Assembly: GCA_050187175.1 (NCBI GenBank)
Contig: JBFWXS010000025.1
Location: 7,582 to 71,581 of the forward strand
DNA length: 64,000 nt
DNA from: Zeimonas sp050187175
Lineage (GTDB): Bacteria; Pseudomonadota; Gammaproteobacteria; Burkholderiales; Burkholderiaceae_E
Direction of reading: 5' to 3'
Shown here: positions 61,040-64,000 of the stretch, in pieces
Position numbering within the stretch: position 1 is the first letter of the stretch
How the letters are laid out: each line of letters opens with the position of its first letter
Translations under genes and position numbers: made by a program
Notes under the pieces: generated by a model
What the model was told of the DNA's origin: nothing
Databases searched by the model: none
Seen by the model: only the letters and a program-made list of their open reading frames with translations

Positions 61040-61779
61040 CGGTGGGATCCGGGCTTGGAGGGACGATCGGAGACGCGGCGCCGACGCTGCGTGCGCAGCC
61101 CCCGGACGACGCTGGCCACGTGCTCGGAGAGCAGCTGGCTGATCTGGCTGCGCTCGGCATCGCCGATGTCGGACCAGCCGGTCCGGCGCAGCAGCGTCTC
61201 GCGGGCGACGCGCAGGCCGAGCACCGAGCCGAGCAGCAGGTGGTAGTGAATGACGAACTCGGCGTCGTCGGCCGGGCCGCCGGCGTACGCCGCGATCAAT
61301 GCCGTGCCGAGCTCGTGGTGGCGCGCGAGCGCGCCGCGGAACAGCACGTCGAATGCCGCGGTGGGATGCGTCTGCTCGCGGACGATCAACTGCGACAGTG
61401 CGAACAGGGCATCGCTGCCGACCAGCGTGCCGTTCAGCATCTGCTGCAGGAAGCGCAGGCATTGAGCGGGCGCCGGGTTCGGGCGCGCCAGATAGGCTTC
61501 GATCTCATCGAGCAGCGGCGCGCTGCGGCGCATGACCGTTTCGGCCGCGTAGGTGGCGATCGCCAGATACAGCCCTTCCTTGCCGCCGAAGTAGTAGGTG
61601 ACGGCCGCGACGTTCTGGCCGGCCATCTCGGCGACGCGGCGCGCCGACGCGCCGTCGACGCCGCGCTCGCTGAACTCCTTGATGCCGGCAACGATCAACG
61701 CATGCCGTGCCTGCGCGCTGCGCGCGGGGGGAATCACGGAGCTGCCGCCGGGCAGCTCATAGATCGGGTCGAGGTCCAT
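61036..61779 (-). CDS. TetR-family regulator (CecR/YbiH-like)
   Basis: The 247-residue protein has the TetR helix-turn-helix after a 20-residue leader: ALIVAGIKEFSERGVDGASA, then RRVAEMAGQNVAAVTYYFGG. A C-terminal domain (about residues 105-215) follows that fits the CecR/YbiH type. It is translationally coupled to the FAH hydrolase gene and lies inside a catabolic gene run on the same strand, so it probably controls that run. Confidence 0.88.
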   Translation of the reverse strand: MDLDPIYELPGGSSVIPPARSAQARHALIVAGIKEFSERGVDGASARRVAEMAGQNVAAVTYYFGGKEGLYLAIATYAAETVMRRSAPLLDEIEAYLARPNPAPAQCLRFLQQMLNGTLVGSDALFALSQLIVREQTHPTAAFDVLFRGALARHHELGTALIAAYAGGPADDAEFVIHYHLLLGSVLGLRVARETLLRRTGWSDIGDAERSQISQLLSEHVASVVRGLRTQRRRRVSDRPSKPGSHR

Positions 61780-61862
61780 CGAGTGTGCTCATCGAAGAGG
61801 CAGGGCTGCGAAGATCGGCGCCAGCCGCGCCGGCATGGGAAACGCTTCGGCGTCAGTGCCGC

Positions 61863-62207
61863 TCATGAGCCGGCCCGTGCGCCTGCCGCCTTGGCATTCG
61901 CCATCGTGCGGATCAGCCGCTGTGCCTTCTGGCTGACGACCAGTTCCTTGGCGGCGGCGAGAAAGCGCTTCGTATGCTCGGCACCCATGTGCGGGCCGGT
62001 GAACGCGTCGCGATCGTCGTAGATCTCATACAGCAGGACACGGCACGGGTCGTCGACGTCGCGCAGCACGTCGAACTGCCGGCAGCCGGCCTCCGCCGTT
62101 ACCGAGGCGTGCGCATTCTCTGCGATCAAAGCATTGAAACGGTCCAGGCATTCGGGCTTGACCTGGAACTCCACCACGATGCCGAAATTCTCGGAGCCTT
62201 GACTCAT
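61863..62207 (-). CDS. Antibiotic-biosynthesis-monooxygenase (ABM)-family protein
   Basis: The 114-residue ferredoxin-like-fold protein has IVVEFQVKPECLDRFNALIA, then EAGCRQFDVLRD and VLLYEIYDDRDAFTGPHMGA, the usual ABM/LsrG-type layout. Members are cofactor-free monooxygenases or isomerases that act on small reactive carbonyl or quinol compounds. GAGGAGGACATC precedes the ATG at 62207. It lies 40 bp downstream of the RidA-like gene and shares its direction. Confidence 0.85.
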   Translation of the reverse strand: MSQGSENFGIVVEFQVKPECLDRFNALIAENAHASVTAEAGCRQFDVLRDVDDPCRVLLYEIYDDRDAFTGPHMGAEHTKRFLAAAKELVVSQKAQRLIRTMANAKAAGARAGS

Positions 62208-62247
62208 TCGATGTCCTCCTCGTTCTTCGTTCCGCCGGCGGCAGCGC

Positions 62248-62808
62248 TCAGGCTGCGACGATGAAATCGATCTCGACCAGCGCGCCGCGCGTGAGCCGCT
62301 CGACGCCGACACAGCTCAGCGCGGGGCGCGGCGCGTCGGCGATGCATCGCGACCAGGCCTGGGCCACGCGCGGGTACAGGCGCTCGAACTGCACCAGATG
62401 CGCGCGCGCGAATACCAGGCGATCGCGCGACAGGCCGGCCTCGGCCAGCAGCAGATCGAGATTGGCGAAGATCTTCTCGACCTGCGCTTCCACCATCTCG
62501 GGCAGCGGACGGCGCGCATCGCGCAGGTCGTCGGCGCGCATTCCGCTCAGATAGGCCATGCCGCCGGCGATGACGACGGCGCTGGCGACAGGCGCGTCGA
62601 CGCGCGTCGACGCTGCGCTTAAGCCCGACGCTGCACTGCCCGGCGCTGNNNNNNNNNNNNNNNNNNNNNNNNNNNNNNNNNNNNNNNNNNNNNNNNNNNN
62701 NNNNNNNNNNNNNNNNNNNNNNNNNNNNNNNNNNNNNNNNNNNNNNNNCGGCGCTGAGCCGTGCCCCGGCTCGGTCCGCGGCAGATCGATGCGGCGCAGT
62801 CCGGTCAT
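62248..62808 (-). CDS. RidA/YjgF-family protein, spans a gap
   Basis: After the gap the product shows a VDAPVASAVVIAGGMAYLSG opening, then VEAQVEKIFANLDLLLAEAG and C-terminal RPALSCVGVERLTRGALVEI, the RidA pattern, though the active-site Arg region differs. The N-terminal 20 residues lie on the other contig. The contigs share only 8 bases (CGGCGCTG). Merging on them gives an in-frame protein of 150 residues (GHGSAP joined to GSAASG), so nothing may be missing. Its ATG (62808) overlaps the stop of the Rieske gene by 4 bases. Confidence 0.78.
   Translation of the reverse strand: MTGLRRIDLPRTEPGHGSAPXXXXXXXXXXXXXXXXXXXXXXXXXXXXXXXXXXAPGSAASGLSAASTRVDAPVASAVVIAGGMAYLSGMRADDLRDARRPLPEMVEAQVEKIFANLDLLLAEAGLSRDRLVFARAHLVQFERLYPRVAQAWSRCIADAPRPALSCVGVERLTRGALVEIDFIVAA
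62649..62748. other. Assembly gap (100 N)
   Basis: Here the flanks share only CGGCGCTG (62641-62648 and 62749-62756), not 127 bases. The surrounding sequence is GC-rich and repetitive (GTCGACGCGCGTCGAC). Missing sequence cannot be excluded, although joining on the 8 bases keeps the RidA frame open. Confidence 0.9.
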
Positions 62809-64000
62809 GCCCGCGCCGCCTCGTCGCAGAACTCCGCGAGCACGCGGCGCACGCCTTGCTCGGCCAGCGCATCGCGCCGCGTCGACACCGGCTGATCGAC
62901 GTCGATGAAGACCTGCGCGGCGAGGCGTCCGAAGTCGGCCAGCGCGCCGGGTGCCGACAGCGCGTCGGGGTGCGGCAGCCTCAGCACGGTTTCGTGGGCG
63001 TAGGTGACGACCGGCTCGCCGGCCGGAGCGCGCCGCGGCACGGCGTACGGCTCGCCCGCCTGATGCGCGCGAATCGCCGCGGCCAGCATGCGCCGGAACA
63101 GCACGATGCCGCGATCGGTAGTGCCCAGATGCTCGGCGCGGCGGTTGGCGATGGGGCCGGGGCTGACCATGGCATCGTAGTCGCCGGGTTCGACCTGGCG
63201 CTCGGGATACGGCCGGTCACCGGTCTGGCCCAGCAGCGGAAACTTGTCGACGCCGTAGTCCTCCGGACGCATGCTGCGCGGCTTGCTCAGCGGATTCAGG
63301 TGCGTCGCGCCTATGTACAGCGAGTGGTGGTCGTCCAGCGGCGTGGCCCAGCGCGTGATCGTCGGATGACCCAGCACCGATTCCTTCTCGGCGGCATTGG
63401 TGCCGGCCGGGAACTGCGCCACGTTCGGCAGGATGATCTCGCCGGCCCGCAGGAAGACGCGGTCGCCGACCTTGCGCGTGGCCATCGACAGGAAACCCAG
63501 CGGCGTATCGACGAAGTCCAGGGCGGGCAGCACCTTGAAGGTCGACGCGAACTGCTGTCCGCTGGCGCTGACGATGGCGTGCAGAAAGGCATTGTGGATC
63601 GGGTCGCAGGCGTTCTCGACGATCTGCAGCCAGTTGCACGGCACGTTGAACTTGAACGGCGCCAGCTGTTCGTCCTGGTCGACGAAGGTGTCGTACAGCG
63701 GAAACGCCGGCTCGTTCTCGGGCGGACCCATGTAGGCGAACAGCAGTCCGAACTCTTCGCGCACGCGGTACGCGCCCTGGCAGAAGTTCTCCTTGATGCG
63801 GCTGTTCGGCGGCTCGGCCGGCGTATCGAGGATGCTGCCGTCGACGTCGAAGTGCCAGCCGTGATAGCAGCAGCGGATGCCGCGCTCGGCGATGATGCCG
63901 AACTCCAGCGATACGCCGCGATGCGCGCAGTGCTTGTGCAGCAGCCCCAGACGGCCGGAGCCGTCGCGAAACACGACCAGATCCTCGCCGAGCAGGCGCA
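62805..64000 (-). CDS. Rieske non-haem iron oxygenase, 5' end beyond window
   Basis: The visible 397 residues of a larger alpha subunit start within GEDLVVFRDGSGRLGLLHKH. Rieske ligands are in CAHRGVSLEFG and CCYHGWHFD. The catalytic iron motif is ENACDPIHNAFLH (D-x2-H-x4-H). The long C-terminal half with PYPERQVEPGDYDAMVSPGP fits the vanillate/phthalate-type (VanA/Pdr) monooxygenase group rather than the two shorter enzymes at 43949 and 47322. It heads a minus-strand run with RidA, ABM, TetR and FAH genes. Confidence 0.88.
   Translation of the reverse strand, partial: RLLGEDLVVFRDGSGRLGLLHKHCAHRGVSLEFGIIAERGIRCCYHGWHFDVDGSILDTPAEPPNSRIKENFCQGAYRVREEFGLLFAYMGPPENEPAFPLYDTFVDQDEQLAPFKFNVPCNWLQIVENACDPIHNAFLHAIVSASGQQFASTFKVLPALDFVDTPLGFLSMATRKVGDRVFLRAGEIILPNVAQFPAGTNAAEKESVLGHPTITRWATPLDDHHSLYIGATHLNPLSKPRSMRPEDYGVDKFPLLGQTGDRPYPERQVEPGDYDAMVSPGPIANRRAEHLGTTDRGIVLFRRMLAAAIRAHQAGEPYAVPRRAPAGEPVVTYAHETVLRLPHPDALSAPGALADFGRLAAQVFIDVDQPVSTRRDALAEQGVRRVLAEFCDEAARA

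Overview
The window is high-GC (about two thirds G+C), densely coding DNA from a Gram-negative bacterium. A Burkholderiales-type betaproteobacterium fits best. The reasons are a trimeric porin of the betaproteobacterial type, a TctC/Bug periplasmic receptor, many LysR regulators, several aromatic-catabolism cassettes and a recC-recB-recD locus. This placement is inference; no rRNA or marker gene is present. No tRNA, rRNA, CRISPR array, transposase or phage gene was seen. Three 100-N runs mark scaffold joins. Two of them (37904-38003 and 56538-56637) are flanked by identical 127-base copies, so the contigs simply overlap and the Ns are not real sequence.

Layout. (1) 1-12614: the end of an MscS channel gene, a small lysine-rich protein, then a complete nitrate/nitrite assimilation locus: the antiterminator nasR, then nrtA-nrtB-nrtD (ABC uptake), cobA (siroheme branch), nirB-nirD (nitrite reductase), nasA (nitrate reductase) and a CBS-domain protein. 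The nasR-nrtA intergenic region holds two NtrC-like dyads, a sigma-54 promoter, two RNA hairpins with the same AACGGC hexaloop, and an intrinsic terminator that overlaps the second hairpin. This is a full nitrogen-starvation plus nitrate-induction switch. (2) 12659-13444: a host-attachment-family protein on the minus strand. (3) 13541-22500: a branched-chain-type ABC transporter (five genes) running into nicC-nicE-nicD-nicX, the lower pathway of 6-hydroxynicotinate breakdown, again behind an NtrC-like dyad and a sigma-54 promoter. A convergent TetR gene and a fumarylacetoacetase remnant follow. (4) 23639-37548: five overlapping genes for DNA-end processing: an SbcD-like nuclease, an SbcC-like coiled-coil ATPase, recC, recB and recD. 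(5) 37586-42102: stress/efflux genes with two local regulators. A MerR regulator has two promoters with 19-bp spacers, facing a DJ-1-family gene that has lost its catalytic centre and an epimerase-like gene broken by a stop codon. An HxlR regulator is coupled to a MATE pump and is divergent from a MaoC hydratase.

(6) 42126-49186: an eight-gene minus-strand operon of RidA, VOC protein, Rieske oxygenase, a polyamine-type ABC transporter and a second Rieske oxygenase, divergent from a GcvA-like LysR gene. Its substrate is unknown, and this is the best candidate for an undescribed catabolic system here. (7) 50436-52650: LysR, a ferritin-like protein and a CBS-BON protein. (8) 52647-57910: LysR divergent from an FAD hydroxylase, a TctC receptor and a sulfatase. 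(9) 57970-64000: a CbiM-like membrane protein, a porin, then FAH hydrolase, TetR, ABM monooxygenase, RidA and a Rieske oxygenase cut by the window end, all on the minus strand.

Together the window reads as a metabolic accessory region for taking up nitrogen from nitrate and N-heterocycles and carbon from aromatic compounds, with a core recombination-repair operon set inside it. Functions are assigned from recognised motifs and family resemblance read by eye. Regulatory sites are matches to known consensus sequences and are not experimentally shown.
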